From Stomorhina lunata (lineage: Eukaryota > Arthropoda > Insecta > Diptera > Rhiniidae), in the NCBI GenBank assembly GCA_933228675.1, contig OW121740.1, positions 38,857,492 through 38,921,491 on the forward strand: a stretch of 64,000 nt of DNA. Reading direction: 5' to 3'. A program made the translations under genes and the position numbers. Under the pieces are notes generated by a model. The model searched no databases. It saw only the letters and a list, made by a program, of their open reading frames with translations, and had not been told where the DNA came from. Below, piece after piece: positions 34,736 through 46,821 of this stretch (positions within the stretch are counted from its first letter, which is position 1; the number at the start of each line of letters is the position of its first letter).

Positions 34736-36200
34736 ATAGAAGCGGAGGAATATAATATCGTGGTTTTCGACCTGTCTGGAATTAGGGATACTCCTCCTGA
34801 TGATGATGGTCCAACCCAACCATCGAAACTTAAAGATATTGTGTGTTTCTGTTCAGATGATTATATTCGCTTTATGTTAATATTTGATGAGACGCTATAA
34901 TTCGTATTAATTGTGTCTCGAAAATACAATATAATGCGTGGTTTTCGATCTGTCTAGTATTAGGGATATTTCTTCTGACTGACTAATTATCGAAACTGGT
35001 CGAGGAAAGGTTGTATCCTCCAAGGTTTTTTTTGTTTATCAATTTGTTACTAAAATAATCTTCTTCTTCTGTTGACTACAAGTGGAGCATAGGTCCCCAA
35101 GAATAATGATTTGTATTAAATTGGTATTCTAGTGCAATTCTTGTATAAAACTTGTTAATCAAATTTTTGATATCCCATTATTTTTATAAGATAAAAAATT
35201 AATTTTTTATACATATTAAAATTAGTTGGGTTAGATTTTATCTACTAAAAGCTCTTAATAAAACAAAATAATGTCACAACGATTTATCGACAACTATTTA
35301 CACAAAATGACAAGTTTGTTAAGTCATTATAAAAAAAAACTCTATACCCCATATAAACTCTTCCTTCGCTTGACTTTAGTTAAAGCCCAATATAGAGTAT
35401 CAAACGAACCGACATACATTTTCTAAATTTAATCTTATAATTTTACCTAGAGACTGAACCAAAACGTATTTATACTGGTTCTTACTAACATACTCGTCCG
35501 TCGCCTTATCTATGATTATAAATTATGGTTACTATTATATGACCGATAAATTAAAACCATATCGAAATAAATCAATAAAGATTAAATCTCATTTATAATC
35601 CTTACGAAAAATAAACACAAACCAAGAAAGAGAAACTACGTGCTTGACTTGGAAAAAACATAAGGGTTTCCAACGTTAAGATATAGTTTTCATTGTTTAA
35701 ACCAACCAAACGAAAACGTTTCATATCTGCCATGCAGACGTCGTCATCTCTCTCTAGTCATCAGGCATGCTGGCATAAAATATAAATTAAATCTACATGC
35801 TTAAATAATTCAATATTTTACGATTTATCAGAAAAATCTTAAAGCATTTTCCATGAGTGTTAGCGTTTGTATGAATGAAGGTTGGTTTTAAAATATTTAG
35901 GAGTTTAATTTATACACCAGCTACATACGATAACAGACATACATACATACATTTTTCTTAAGCTTAATAATAATCTTAAAATTTCATAGAAATTTACCCA
36001 AAACAACCGGAATGCCTGACACAGATTGTTCAGTTAAAATTCTTCTCTTACAATGAAAAACGTACAAAAAGAGGCAGAAAACATGAGATTAGGAAAATAT
36101 GTATTTGAATATTAAACTGAAATTTAATAGCAGCATTGGTAGAATCAGGACGACTTCTTAACACTTTACAATTTTGTCTAGACTAACTATGACAAGACTC
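34736..36200. other. Non-coding stretch with a short duplicated phrase
   Basis: GTGGTTTTCGACCTGTCTGG near 34763 recurs with changes near 34939, each followed by ATTAGGGATA. CTTCTTCTTCTGTT and AGTGGAGCATAGG near 35060-35090 match, in opposite orientation, a block near 58967-59010. No gene recognised. Confidence 0.5.
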
Positions 36201-36214
36201 GCAGTGTCAGAATC

Positions 36215-37112
36215 ATGAGAAAATATTATATATACAGGTTGTCTGGTAGCAGATTTATATTTTCAAACTTAAATAAAAAACGTAATAATGGACACAACCT
36301 TTCCGTCGAGTTGGACAAACTGTTCAAAACGGAGCCTTGTGTTCTGCACCACACGGTAAACTTGGTTCAATTTAGTGGATTTCTCGACGAATATTTTCCT
36401 TTGAATCCACAATTGATTGGGTTTAAAGTGGGCAAAAAAAGTCGATGGGAATTAGAAATGGCGACCTAGGTGGCCAAGGTATGTTCCCAATGCGACTGAT
36501 CAGTTTTTGGGAAAAATTTTCCGAAGCAAATTCATCGATCTCTTACTGTATGTGCAATCGCCCCATCCTGTTGAAACCACGTGTATGGAGAGTACAAAAG
36601 ATGAGCTCGCCGATTTGGCAAAAAGAATTCCGTAATCATGCGACGAAAATATTCACCGTTGACATTCTTCGCCTGGCCTCGTGATAAAGCACACCAAACA
36701 GTTATCCTGGCGGCAATGCAATAGTTTTTAATATTTAAATCGAGGGTAGGGCGTTCATGGAAACCAATAATATCAAATTTTTTTTGTTGGGGTAGAAGCT
36801 ATAGTGAAAATAAGCCTAAAAAATGGGATTTATAATGCGAAAACGTTCTAACATTTAAATTTTCATGAATAATCGGTCTTTGAAGTCCCAGTGGGGCTTT
36901 TCTTTTTCGCGTTGAAAGTTGCTCGTTTTCAGTTCAATGTTTTCGGCAGTCCTTGAAGTTTGACTGGCCCTGGCCCTGGGACATTCATAGCCGAAGCAGT
37001 TGCTCAGCATCTCTGCATCGACGAAGTAATTCAATTTACACTCGCTCCATCCCCTATTCAACAAATACCGAAATTTGAACCAAATTGTTGACGAGGAATT
37101 ACGAAAGAACAT
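36215..37112 (-). pseudogene. Mariner-type transposase remnant, many frameshifts
   Basis: Read on the - strand from 37112 downward, in shifting frames: RTAENIE (N-terminal linker region), AYFHYSFYPNKKN (the 'EAHFxxxGYVNKQN' motif), HERPTLD, ITVWCAL and STVNIFVA-like sequence. TWFQQDGAIAHTVRDR follows near 36560 with catalytic Asp 2, then MNLLRKIFPK and IPWPPRSPFLIPIDFF near 36460 with Asp 3. The end reads SKENIRREIH and IEPSLPCGAEH near 36330-36390. Motif order and spacing fit a transposase of the same broad group as that at 6335, from a different lineage. At least four frame changes and several stops make it dead. I could not identify TIRs. Confidence 0.75.
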
Positions 37113-37254
37113 TACTCTTAAAAAATATCTTCACAGCGAACGTGCGATGCTCACTCGACCACGGCGATATCGCGACACACAAATCCGCACAATTAATAAT
37201 TCCAACTTAGCTACTCTCACTCCGCACAGTATATTACTTTTTTTAAATAATAAT

Positions 37255-37510
37255 AAATTAAAACCGCCGTGGTATAGCAGGTTAGTCACCCGTCTAGTAT
37301 ACCAGAGGTCCCAAGTTCGATACCAAGACAAACTTGAAAAAAAAAAATCATTTTCACAAAAAGCGGTTCACCTCATAACTCTGCTAGACACTGGTTATTG
37401 AGTTTTAGGCTACGTAAAACGTAGGTCCCTTTCAATGAGTCTAAAAATAGAATCGGTTGCAGCTCATTGTCGAAGAGAAGTACCCCTTTTTCCAATTGGA
37501 ATGTCGTGGG
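37255..37510 (+). mobile_element. tRNA-derived SINE, copy 3 (best preserved)
   Basis: The head ACCGCCGTGGTATAGCAGGT with TTAGTCACC (A-box-like) and GGTCCCAAGTTCGATACCAA (B-box-like) is followed by an A-rich spacer, AGCGGTTCACCTCATAAC, CTAGACACTGGTTATTGAGT, AGGTCCCTTTCAATGAGTC, CAGCTCATTGTC and TTCCAATTGGAATGTCGTGG. The tRNA-like part starts about 37257 and spans about 70 bases. Copies 1 and 2 are truncated or deleted relative to this one. Confidence 0.8.
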
Positions 37511-37699
37511 AAAAAACTAGAACGAATTCTCTGATTTTGACCACGCCCACACAGTGGATCAATAATGCTGGATATACTACTGACACCGATAAGCACTCCT
37601 TTGTCGAGAAGCTCCAAAATAGACTTCGAAGTACATAAAGAGCATCTATTTCCTCAATATTTTCACCACCCATTTATGTAGACGCAGTAACATGATCCG

Positions 37700-38400
37700 G
37701 TAGACATGGAGTTTAAAATAGAAGGTCGTTTATAGCGTGTAGCGTCCCCTATGAAAATTATACAGGAGTTTGCTTAACCATATTCTCCAAAACTTTAGTG
37801 CAGAGTGCAGAAGAAATTCCTATAGGGTGGTAATTTCCAGGGTTGTTAGCCTCACCCCTTTTTAGGGATTGACATAACATTAGAAATCTTCCAACATCGA
37901 GGAAGTTTGCCTGCATGGTGCCTACCAGCCCTGGAGAATTAAAAAAAATTAATGTTGAAATTGAAAACCCCGTTTTAAGTGCACTCAGTGCACTGAGACG
38001 AAATAATATATTTTGCACTTTTTCGAGATCGGGCCCAGGTTGAGTGCTTTCCGGAAAGCGGGAATTACTTGCAAATAATTTAGCTAAAAGGTTAAATTTA
38101 TCAACCGGATCAGTAAATGTTTGCTCATCTTTAAAGATGAACAAATTAAGATAATGACCAGAATTTCTTACTGTCTTGAGGAGCAACTTTGCAAATCCGT
38201 TTCTGAATTTTAGTTATTATGCTAGTTACTAAAAGCTTCCTTTCTAGATCTGTCTGCATGTTTGCACTTATGACTGAACCAAGTTTTTCGCATGTGTTAT
38301 AATTTTCACTGGGATGAACATTTCCATTCCCAGATTAATAATATTTAAAACAATTTCCGCCTAGACGATAAAACATAAATAGTTTCCAGTTGAAGTTCCC
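37700..38400 (-). pseudogene. Non-LTR retrotransposon fragment (EN-RT linker and RT N-terminus)
   Basis: On the - strand from about 38370 the frames read NLGMEMFIP and AKNLVQ, the region after the endonuclease. KLLVTSIITKIQKRICKVAP, DPVDKFNLLAKLFASNSRFP, LVGTMQANFLDVGRF and ANNPGNYHPIGISSALCTKV follow. The last corresponds to the RT motif 'NYRPISL...SKVxE'. The open frame 37758-38186 covers most of it. It ends before the YADD box. The motifs differ from the elements at 2010 and 3240, so this is another lineage, with a CR1/Jockey-like order. Confidence 0.75.
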
Positions 38401-41400
38401 CATGAATTTGTTGAGCTCAGTCCAACGACTTTTTTTGTACAAAAAAGTTAAAAGTTCCGTAGCTGTTTATGAAACATTTCGAAGTGATGTTCGAAGTGAT
38501 TTCGAAGTTCTGAGCTCCAGACAGACGGTCTGGAGCTCAGAAAAACGGCCACTGGTTTATTGGCCCTTTAGTACATTTTGAGTACTAAAGTACATTTAGT
38601 ACATTTTAAGTACTATTCATGGACTTTGATTTTACTACAAATGGATTGGGACTAGATGATGACGGGACTATAGCTGGATTTTGAATGAACTTTGTCTGGT
38701 CTATAACTGGACTATAGCTGGCTACTTGCTGGATTTGCCTATAATTCGCATAGACTATGAACTGAAATATGACTATTTTAGCTGTATAGTGATTTAACTC
38801 GAACTAAGTTAGTATGTGAATGATTCTGAAAATTTTCGTCCCAAAAATAGAAATTTATAATTTGAATCTCTGCGATTTCATTTAAACTCAAAACCAGTTG
38901 CAGATAATTAAAAAAAAAAAATAATTCAAAATTTTTTTTTATACAAATTTTATATTTTTCTAACTATTTTCTAGCTATAAAAAAATTTTGTGTATGTTTT
39001 AAGGTATTTTAGGAACTGGTCAACGGATTCACAATCTTAATAGCTTATTTTAAACAACAAAGTGCCTTGTTAACGTTTCACAATCCAAAATTAAGTTGAG
39101 TTGCTGTTCTGGAAAATTGAAATTGGATTTTGTGTTTGATGCTGAATCCCAATAGCATCCTTACAGATTTTTTTTACTTAAACGAAAGCACAGCTTCTGA
39201 AGATTCCAAAATCTGAAAAATATTAAAGATGTTCCAGCACCACTTCACAAAAAACTAGGTTTCTAGCTAAAACATAAAATGCTCAATATCTCGAAAACCA
39301 AACCTTATGAGATCAAAAAAAGTATAGGGTTTTAATAAAAGTGAATAGTTAATTTATAATTTGTGAGTATCTTACTTATATTTAGAACCTGTTAAGGTCA
39401 AAGGCCGAGCATATTCCCAAATTTCATAGATTTTCCTTTACTTGGTCTTTTCATCGAAGTTTCGGACGTCCTCTTTCAAAACTTCCTTTTGTCCTCTTTG
39501 TTCAAATGAAAGTTTTTTTTTATAGTACATAGTTGTTTTTTCTAGGAGTGGGTTACTAGCCCGACTTCCTCACCCATATTTTTATATAACTACATAAACG
39601 CGTGTTAACGTAGTTCTCAACTATCCACGGTTGAGATGAAGGATAACCAAGATAAGTCTGAGCTTTATAATGGACTATGTCTGAACTATGACTAGACTAT
39701 GACTATATTTTAGCTAGATTATGGCTGAATTCGAACTAAGTTAGTATGTTACAAATTACTTAACGAGTCAAATATGATTCCCAAATTTAAGCTATTAAAA
39801 TGCTGGCAAATCTATTGAGAATTCTCTAACAATAGATAACAATTTTTCTTATTTTTAGCACAAAAAAGTCTAGTAGTCAAAATCCAACAAAAACTGCAAA
39901 TAAAACATTCATTGTTATTTTAACAAAAGGAAAACGAACAAAAACTGTAGCAAAATTGTTAAGCCATATTTTTGGTATATATTGGGTTTAGTTTGTAGAT
40001 AAAGTAAATATATAACAAATGTTTTCGATAACAATAGAATAAAAAGTAATATTTATGTGCCTTGAATTGAAGAAAATTGCCTAAGGGTAACTTAAATTTA
40101 AACAGTAATTAAACTTTAGCAGAATATAATAAATTTTGTAAATTTGATTTTATAAGGTTTCATTTGGTGTATAATTACTAAAGTTTTATTCTTGTCACAT
40201 TTTAGTTAAAATCATTGCCTTGATATGATGTCACCTTATTCCTTTGATGGGTGTTGTGAAAATGTCAATCAGTTTTTTTTTTAGATTTGAAAAATTTTTA
40301 TAATTCCCCATAGACTAAATTATGTTGTCTGACCATACAGGTTCCTTTTAAATGTTGGTGTATGGTCATTCAAGAATTAATACCTTACCTTATCTGTTTA
40401 ACAAATCTATAAATAATGACAGACCGTCAGTCCTTTTTGGTTAAATGAGTGAGTGACTGAACAAACGAACGAAAGAACGAATGAATGAATTGAATTCACA
40501 ATAAGACTACGACGACTCTACAATTTTATATGAAGCCAATACAATGATAATGATAATGATGACGACGACTACGACGACGATGATGATGATGATGATAAAG
40601 ATATAAATTCAAAACACGTTTCAAAAGTTTTTCTTTAACCCAACCAATTCCATTGGAGCAGCACTTCTGGCATAAATAGTAAAGGGTTCTTAAGAATGTG
40701 GCCGCATATGATTAAAAGTGTGATTACGCAGAACCAGTAGCCGAAGAAGGAGAATATTAAAGAACGATGATGATGGGCAGAAGAACAGAAGAACCAGAAG
40801 TAGCAGAATTATAAAGTGGATGTCAATGGTAATGAATGCAGTGATGAAATTGTTGGGAATCAGTTAAAATGGTTGTTTATAGAACGACTATTGTGGGTTT
40901 CACTTATAAGGTATAATATACTTTAGTAGGAAGAAGAAGAAAAAGAAGTGGCAGTGGAAAAACGAAGAGTTTCGTATAAAATATTTATAATATGAACTTC
41001 ATCATATTGAAAATTCCTGCCTTATTTAATTTGTATTTCATGAATAAAATTGCATTATTATTCCTCTACTCATTGTATGGATATGAAAGACGATGATGAT
41101 GATAAGATATTCCAGTTGAATTCAATATTACAATAAAATAAAAAAAATCGAAGACAAAATATTTATAAGATTGCCTGAATTCGAAATAAAGTAGTTTCTT
41201 TTATAAAATTCTTGGGATAAATTAATTGCATTATTTCATTTATTTTAAAGTTGAGTTGAAAATAAAAAAGATAAGAGTTATTGTAATTATGACATTTTGT
41301 TTAAATCAGAGTAAAATATTTTAAGGTTAATAAAAACTAGAGGTATTTAATTGTATATCACTGTAAAGGAAATTATGTTAATTTTTTAAACAAATATTTG

Positions 41401-41414
41401 CAAATTATAATATT
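38401..41414. other. Non-coding stretch with hairpin and simple repeats
   Basis: It contains the hairpin at 38510-38540, degenerate GGACTATAGCTGGA-like repeats (about 38640-38830 and 39660-39750), a GACGACGA/GATGATGATG trinucleotide tract (about 40550-40597) and GAACGAACGAAAGAACGAAT near 40460. The phrase CTCGAACTAAGTTAGTATGT at about 38797 recurs, less its first base, near 39730. No gene seen. Confidence 0.5.
38510..38540. repeat. Perfect 13-bp hairpin
   Basis: CTGAGCTCCAGAC (38510-38522), a 5-base loop, then the exact complement (38528-38540). It is GC-rich in an AT-rich setting. It does not look like an insect terminator; function unknown. Confidence 0.8.
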
Positions 41415-42194
41415 TATACCCTTTACCACCATATTGTATATTGGGTTTGTTCTGATGTTTGTAACGCATAGAAATATTGGTCTGAGACCCACCTTTTAGT
41501 ATACCAATCGAATTAGAGTCACTCCCTTAGTTGTTTTAAAGATGTCCGTCCGGCTGGCTGGCTGGCCGGTTATTCTTGGTATCATTCTACAGGTCGTAGC
41601 TTTAGAGATAATTTGATGAAATTTGGCACAGGCTCATATTTTGGTATAAGGACGATCTCTGTACTTTTTTAATGGAAATCGAATTAATATTTCGGGTACC
41701 TCCCATAGGAATGCCTTTCCAGAATAGAGTTTTTGGTCCTTTATAGTCACAAATTTAGTTGTATTTTTATAATATTCAGCACAAATATTGCCTATCATAA
41801 CCTTAATCAGTGTTCCTAATTTTGAAGAAATCGACCCATATTTGACCATACCTCCCATACAGGACACATTCTCACACATAAAAGCACAAAAACTTTAATA
41901 ACTCAAAAGATAAATGCATTTGTTTACTAAAACTTTGTACAGATAAATATTTTATAAATATGAACCAATAACCAAAATTTGATAACAATCAATCCACAAT
42001 TGACCCTAGCTCCCATATCAGGCCCTTAGCCGGAAATGATATAAATCTTAAAATTTTGAAAAAATAGCACATAGTATATGTATATATGTCTCTATAACTT
42101 GTGGGAAAACTTGTTTAGTTGTTGGTCCATATTTGACCTTTGTAGTGAAGGGTATGATATAGTCGGGCTTGACCGACTATAGCTTTTCTTACTT
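41415..42194 (+). repeat. Interspersed repeat family B, copy 3
   Basis: It starts TTTATACCCTTTACCACC, has GTCCGTCCGGCTGGCTGGCT near 41545, and ends GTGAAGGGTATGATATAG with hairpin GTCGG/CCGAC and TTTTCTTACTTTT. Length is about 780 bp with both ends present. It is immediately followed by a minisatellite. Confidence 0.85.
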
Positions 42195-42214
42195 TTTTTT
42201 TACTTCTTCTACAA

Positions 42215-43615
42215 AATTGATGCTAAAAAGTTGACCAGAGGAAGACATTTCTATAGAAAAGTTGACCGGAGGAAGATATTTCCATAGAAAAGTTGACCAA
42301 AGGAAGACATTTCTATAGAAAAGTTGACCAGAGGAAGACATTTCTATAGAAAAGTTGACCAGAGGAAGATATTTCTATAGAAAAGTTAAGCAGAGAAAGA
42401 TATTTTTATAGAAAAGTTGACCACAGGAAGACATTTCTCTAGAAAAGTTGACCAGAGGAAGACATTTCTATAGAAAAGTTGACCAGAGGAAGACATTTCT
42501 ATGGAAAATTGACCAGAGGAAGACATTTCTATAGAAAAGTTTACCACAGGAAGACATTTCTATAGAAAAGTTGACCAAGGAAGACATTTCTATAGAAAAT
42601 TTGACCAGAGGAAGACATTTTTAAGGAAAAGTTAACCAGAGGAAGACATTTCTAAAGAAAAGTTGACAAAAGGAACACTTTTCTATAAAAAGTTGACCAG
42701 AGGAAGACATTTCTATAGAAAAGTTGACCAGAGTAAGAATTTTCTATAGAAAAGTTGACCAGAGGAAGACATTTCTAAAGAAAAGTTGACCAGAGGCATA
42801 CATTTCTAAGGAAAAGTTGACCAGAGCAAGCCATTTCCATAACAAAGTTGACCAGAGAAGACATTTCTATAGAAAATTTGACCAGAATAAGACATTTCTA
42901 TAGAAAATTTGACCATAGGAACACATTTCTATAGAAAAGTTGACCAGAGGAGACATTTCTATAGAAAAGTTGACCAGTGGAAGACATTTCTATAGAAAAG
43001 TTGACCAGAAGAAGACATTTCTGTAGAAAAGTTGTCCTAAGGAAGACATTTCTATAGAAAAGTTGACCAGAGTAAGACACTTCTATAGAAAAGTTGACAA
43101 GAGGAAGATATTTCTATAGAAAAGTTGACCAGACGAAGACATTTCTATAGAAAAGTTGACCAGAGCAAGATATTTCTATAGAAAATTGACCAGGGGAGAC
43201 ATTTCTATAGAAAAGTTGACCAGGGGAAGACATTTCTATAGAAAGTTGACCTGAGGAAGACATTTCGTTAGAAAAGTTGACCCGAGGAAGACTTTTCTAT
43301 AGAAAAGTTGACCAGAGGAAGACATTTCAATAGAAAAGTTGAACAAGGGAAGACATTTTTATAGAAATGTTGACCAGAGAAAGACATTTCAACAGAAAAG
43401 TTGACCAGAGTAAGACATTTCTATAGAAAAGTTCACCAGAAGAAGACATTTCTATAGAAAAGTTGACCAGAGGAAGACACTTTTATAGAAAAGTTGACCA
43501 GAGGAAGACATTTCTATAGAAAAGTTGACCAGAGGAAGACATTTCTATAGAAAAGTTGACCAGAGAAAGACATTTCAACAAAAAAGTTAACCAGAGTAAG
43601 ACATTTCTATAGATC
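42215..43615 (+). repeat. 31-bp minisatellite, second sequence type
   Basis: The unit is AGTTGACCAGAGGAAGACA plus TTTCTATAGAAA (31 bp); about 45 units from length, in a single orientation. Most changes are point substitutions and one- or two-base losses. It starts about 20 bp after family B copy 3 ends and switches abruptly near 43613 to decayed units of the palindromic 31-bp type. Confidence 0.95.
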
Positions 43616-43870
43616 ATTTCTTATTTTATTGGAAATTTTTCAAAAATTTCATATTTTTATGAGACATTTTTTAAAAAAATTATTATTTTTATAGCAAATT
43701 TTTCAAAAATTTCATATTTTTAAAAAAATGTCTTATTTTTATAGGAAATTTAAAAAAAATGTCTTCTTTTTAAAGAAAGTTTTTTCAAAAATTTCCTATT
43801 TTTATAGGAGATTTTTGAAAAATTCTTATTTCTATAAGAAATTTTAAAAAATTTTTCAATTTTAAAGAAA
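43616..43870 (-). repeat. Decayed fragment of the palindromic 31-bp minisatellite
   Basis: Several GGAAATTTTTCAAAAATTTC-like cores spaced by TATTTTTATA, strongly diverged, in the orientation of the 22.1-23.8 kb block. Confidence 0.8.
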
Positions 43871-45088
43871 ATTTTTACGAATTGTTATTTCAAAATATAT
43901 TCTTCATAAATTTTAATTTACTCAACCACAATTGAACGATATTTCTCCATCGCCAACTCCCAGCCATAATTCACAATTTTTCATGTGACGTGTCCTTGTG
44001 GAATTCATTACAATTATAATTTGTTTTCATTAAGACAAATGTTCTTCACACTTTGTTTCTTTAAAATATCTAAACAATTTATTTTTTCAAAATTTCTTTA
44101 ACCATTAATTTTTTCAATTGTTTTCCATTGCAATGAAGGGTGTAGGGAGAATCTATTGTAGTGTGTGTAGTATTTATTTATATGAGGAAAAAATAATCCC
44201 CTTCCTGCTTAGATATTGTTAGAATTTTACATTGTAGGTACAATAGAGACACATTCAATATTTATGATGTTGTAGATGTGACGTGTCCCATTGTCGAAAG
44301 ACTTTTTAGAGTACACATCTAGTCATACATGGTACAAATGGGGTATGTTAAATGCAGTGTAGATTCTAGAACAGGCATATTTACAATTTTATGTTTGTGT
44401 AATTAAAGAGGTAGCTAGCTCACTAGACAAGGAATCAAGAAATATCATTAGACCCCATTTAAATAATAATTTTGCTTTCGTTGAGTACACAAAATTTACA
44501 ATACTCCCGTTTTGCTTACCCCTGTTTTAGGCCATACAATGCATCACATTGTCATACAAATGAGCGTAGGAATTGAAACTAAATAAAAACAGCCAGTGGC
44601 AAAGGAAGCGTTTCCCGTTCCAACCCACATTTTTAACTTTTTTTGTTTTTTTCTTCTTTTGTTCAGCACGGAACTGCCTGTATGCCGCTGATTTGAATGC
44701 CACATTGCAAAGGATGGAAACGAAAAATATTTTACATTTTTATATTAAATATTAGCCCATCAATTGTGCTATCGAATGGCATTTGTTAATTTACATACTT
44801 CTTTTGGAGGAAAAATAAAGCTTTTAAAGTGCTGTGACGAACTCTACAAAAAATGGAAGTGACTTTTTTTCAACACGTGTTTCTGTAATTTTCATCAAAT
44901 CGGTCATAGTAATAAAAAAAATTGTTAATACATTAAAGATAGAGGAAAATATGAGGATTACAATATAGCTTTTATAAAATATTTTAAAGTTTTCAGTTTC
45001 AAAAAAAAAAAAAAAAATCCATAAATGAACTGTTGCGGACGACACGAGAAGGACGATTTAGTTTTAACTTGAATGTTTTTTATTAAGA
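43871..45088. other. Non-coding unique stretch
   Basis: AT-rich; the short frames at 44573 and 44824 show no recognised domain. An A run at 45001-45016 precedes the next array. Confidence 0.5.
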
Positions 45089-45089
45089 A

Positions 45090-46412
45090 AAAAGTTTTTC
45101 CATAGAAATTTTTTTATAGAAATTTTCTGTAAAAATTTTTCTATAGAAATTTTTCTACAGAAATTTTTCTATAGAAATTTTTCTATAGAAATTTCTCTAT
45201 AGAAATTTTTCTATAGAAATTTTTCTAAAGCAATTTTTCTATGGAAATTTTTCTATAGAAATTTTTCTATAGAAATTTTTCTATAGAAATTTTTCTATAG
45301 AAATTTTTCTATAGAAATTTTTCTAAAGCAATTTTTGTATTTAGGTTTTTCTATAGAAATTAAATGAATTATTTCAAAGAAATTTTTCTATATAAATTTT
45401 TTCTATAGATATTTTTCCATAGAAATTTTTCTATAGACATTTTTCCATAGAAATTTGTTTATAGAAATTTTTCTGTAAAAATTTTTCTATAGAAATTTTT
45501 CTAAAGTAATTTTTCTATGGAAATTTTTCTATAGAAATTTTTCTTTAGAAATTTTTCTACAGAAATTTTTCTACAGAAATTTTTCTATAAAAATTTTTCT
45601 ATAGAAATTTTTCTATAGCAATTTTTCTAAAGCAATTTTTCTATGGAAATTTTTCTATAGAAATTTTTCTATAGAAATTTTTCTATAGAAATTTTTCTAT
45701 AGAAATTTTTCTATAGAAATTTTTCTATAGAAATTTTTCTATAGAAATTTTTCTATAGAAATTTTTCTATAGAAATTTTTCTATAGAAATTTTTCTATAG
45801 AAATTTTTCTATAGAAATTTTTCTATAGAAATTTTTCTATAGAAATTTGTCTATAGAAATTTTTCTATAGAAATTTTTCTATAGAAATTTTTCTATAGAA
45901 ATTTTGCTATAGAAATTTTTCTATAGAAATTTTTCTATAGAAATTTTTCTATAGAAATTTTTCTATAGAAATTTTTCTATAGAAATTTTTCTATAGAAAT
46001 TTTTCTATTTAGGTTTTTGTATAGAAATTAAATGAATTATTTCAAAGAAATTTTTCTATATAAATTTTTTCTATAGATATTTTTCCATAGAAATTTTTCT
46101 ATAGACATTTTTCCATAGACATTTTTTTATAGAAATTTTTCTGTAAAAATTTTTCTATAGAAATTTTTTTAAAGCAATTTTTCTATGGAAATTTTTCTAT
46201 AGAAATTTTTCTTTAGAAATTTTTCTACAGAAATTTTTCTATAGAAATTTTTCTATATAAATTTTTCTATATAAATTTTTTTATAGAAATTTTTCTATAG
46301 AAATTTTTCTATAGAAATTTTTTTATAGAAATTTTTCTATAGAAATTTTTCTATAGAAATTTTTCTATAGAAATTTTTCTATAGAAATTTTTCTATAGAA
46401 ATTTTTCTATTT
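45090..46412 (+). repeat. 14-bp minisatellite with a higher-order duplication
   Basis: The unit is CTATAGAAATTTTT (14 bp); about 94 units from length. The homogeneous core is at about 45655-46000. A distinctive interruption, TTAGGTTTTT then AAATTAAATGAATTATTTC, occurs at about 45341 and again at about 46009. Matching downstream variants follow both, so a block of at least 220 bp has been duplicated at a distance of about 668 bp. Confidence 0.95.
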
Positions 46413-46544
46413 TTTTTAATAATATTTACATCCCGACTATTTTGTTATTTTTTGAAAAAATGCATAATTCATATTTTTTTAAGGATTAGTTAATCAGTGA
46501 AAATAATGATTTTATTTGTTCCCGAATTTCATCTCCTTTCTTTT

Positions 46545-46821
46545 CATGTTCGCGGTTAAAAATGCGATTTTTGGGCACAATTTAATATTTCACAAAACGG
46601 CTTCTTACAAATATTTATTTAAAGTTTTACACTTTTTACATCTCATTTTTCGTCGAAAGAATGCTAAGGCTATTTATTTTAAGCCTACTTTAAAGCATAC
46701 TATAAGTTCTCTTTACGAACCAAGTTTAATTGGAGAAAAAAGAAAAATTGCGCTAGTCAAATTAAAAAAAATCTTTATTTCTGTGAAGGACGCTACACAC
46801 TGTGAGCCCTTTTTTACTTGA
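46545..46821 (+). CDS. Small open frame of unknown nature (tentative)
   Basis: From the first ATG (46545) about 91 codons read MFAVKNAIFGHNLIFHKTAS and then a strongly basic middle and end (FRRKNAKA, GEKRKIALVKLKKI, CEPFFT). The stop at 46819-46821 lies exactly where the inverted-repeat element begins. I recognise no family. The stretch is AT-rich, so chance is likely; it could also be the end of a coding remnant cut by the neighbouring element. Confidence 0.15.

Noticed and set aside
42898..43080. 60-codon - strand frame with LFYRNV repeats
   Set aside because: Product of the 31-bp minisatellite, not a gene.
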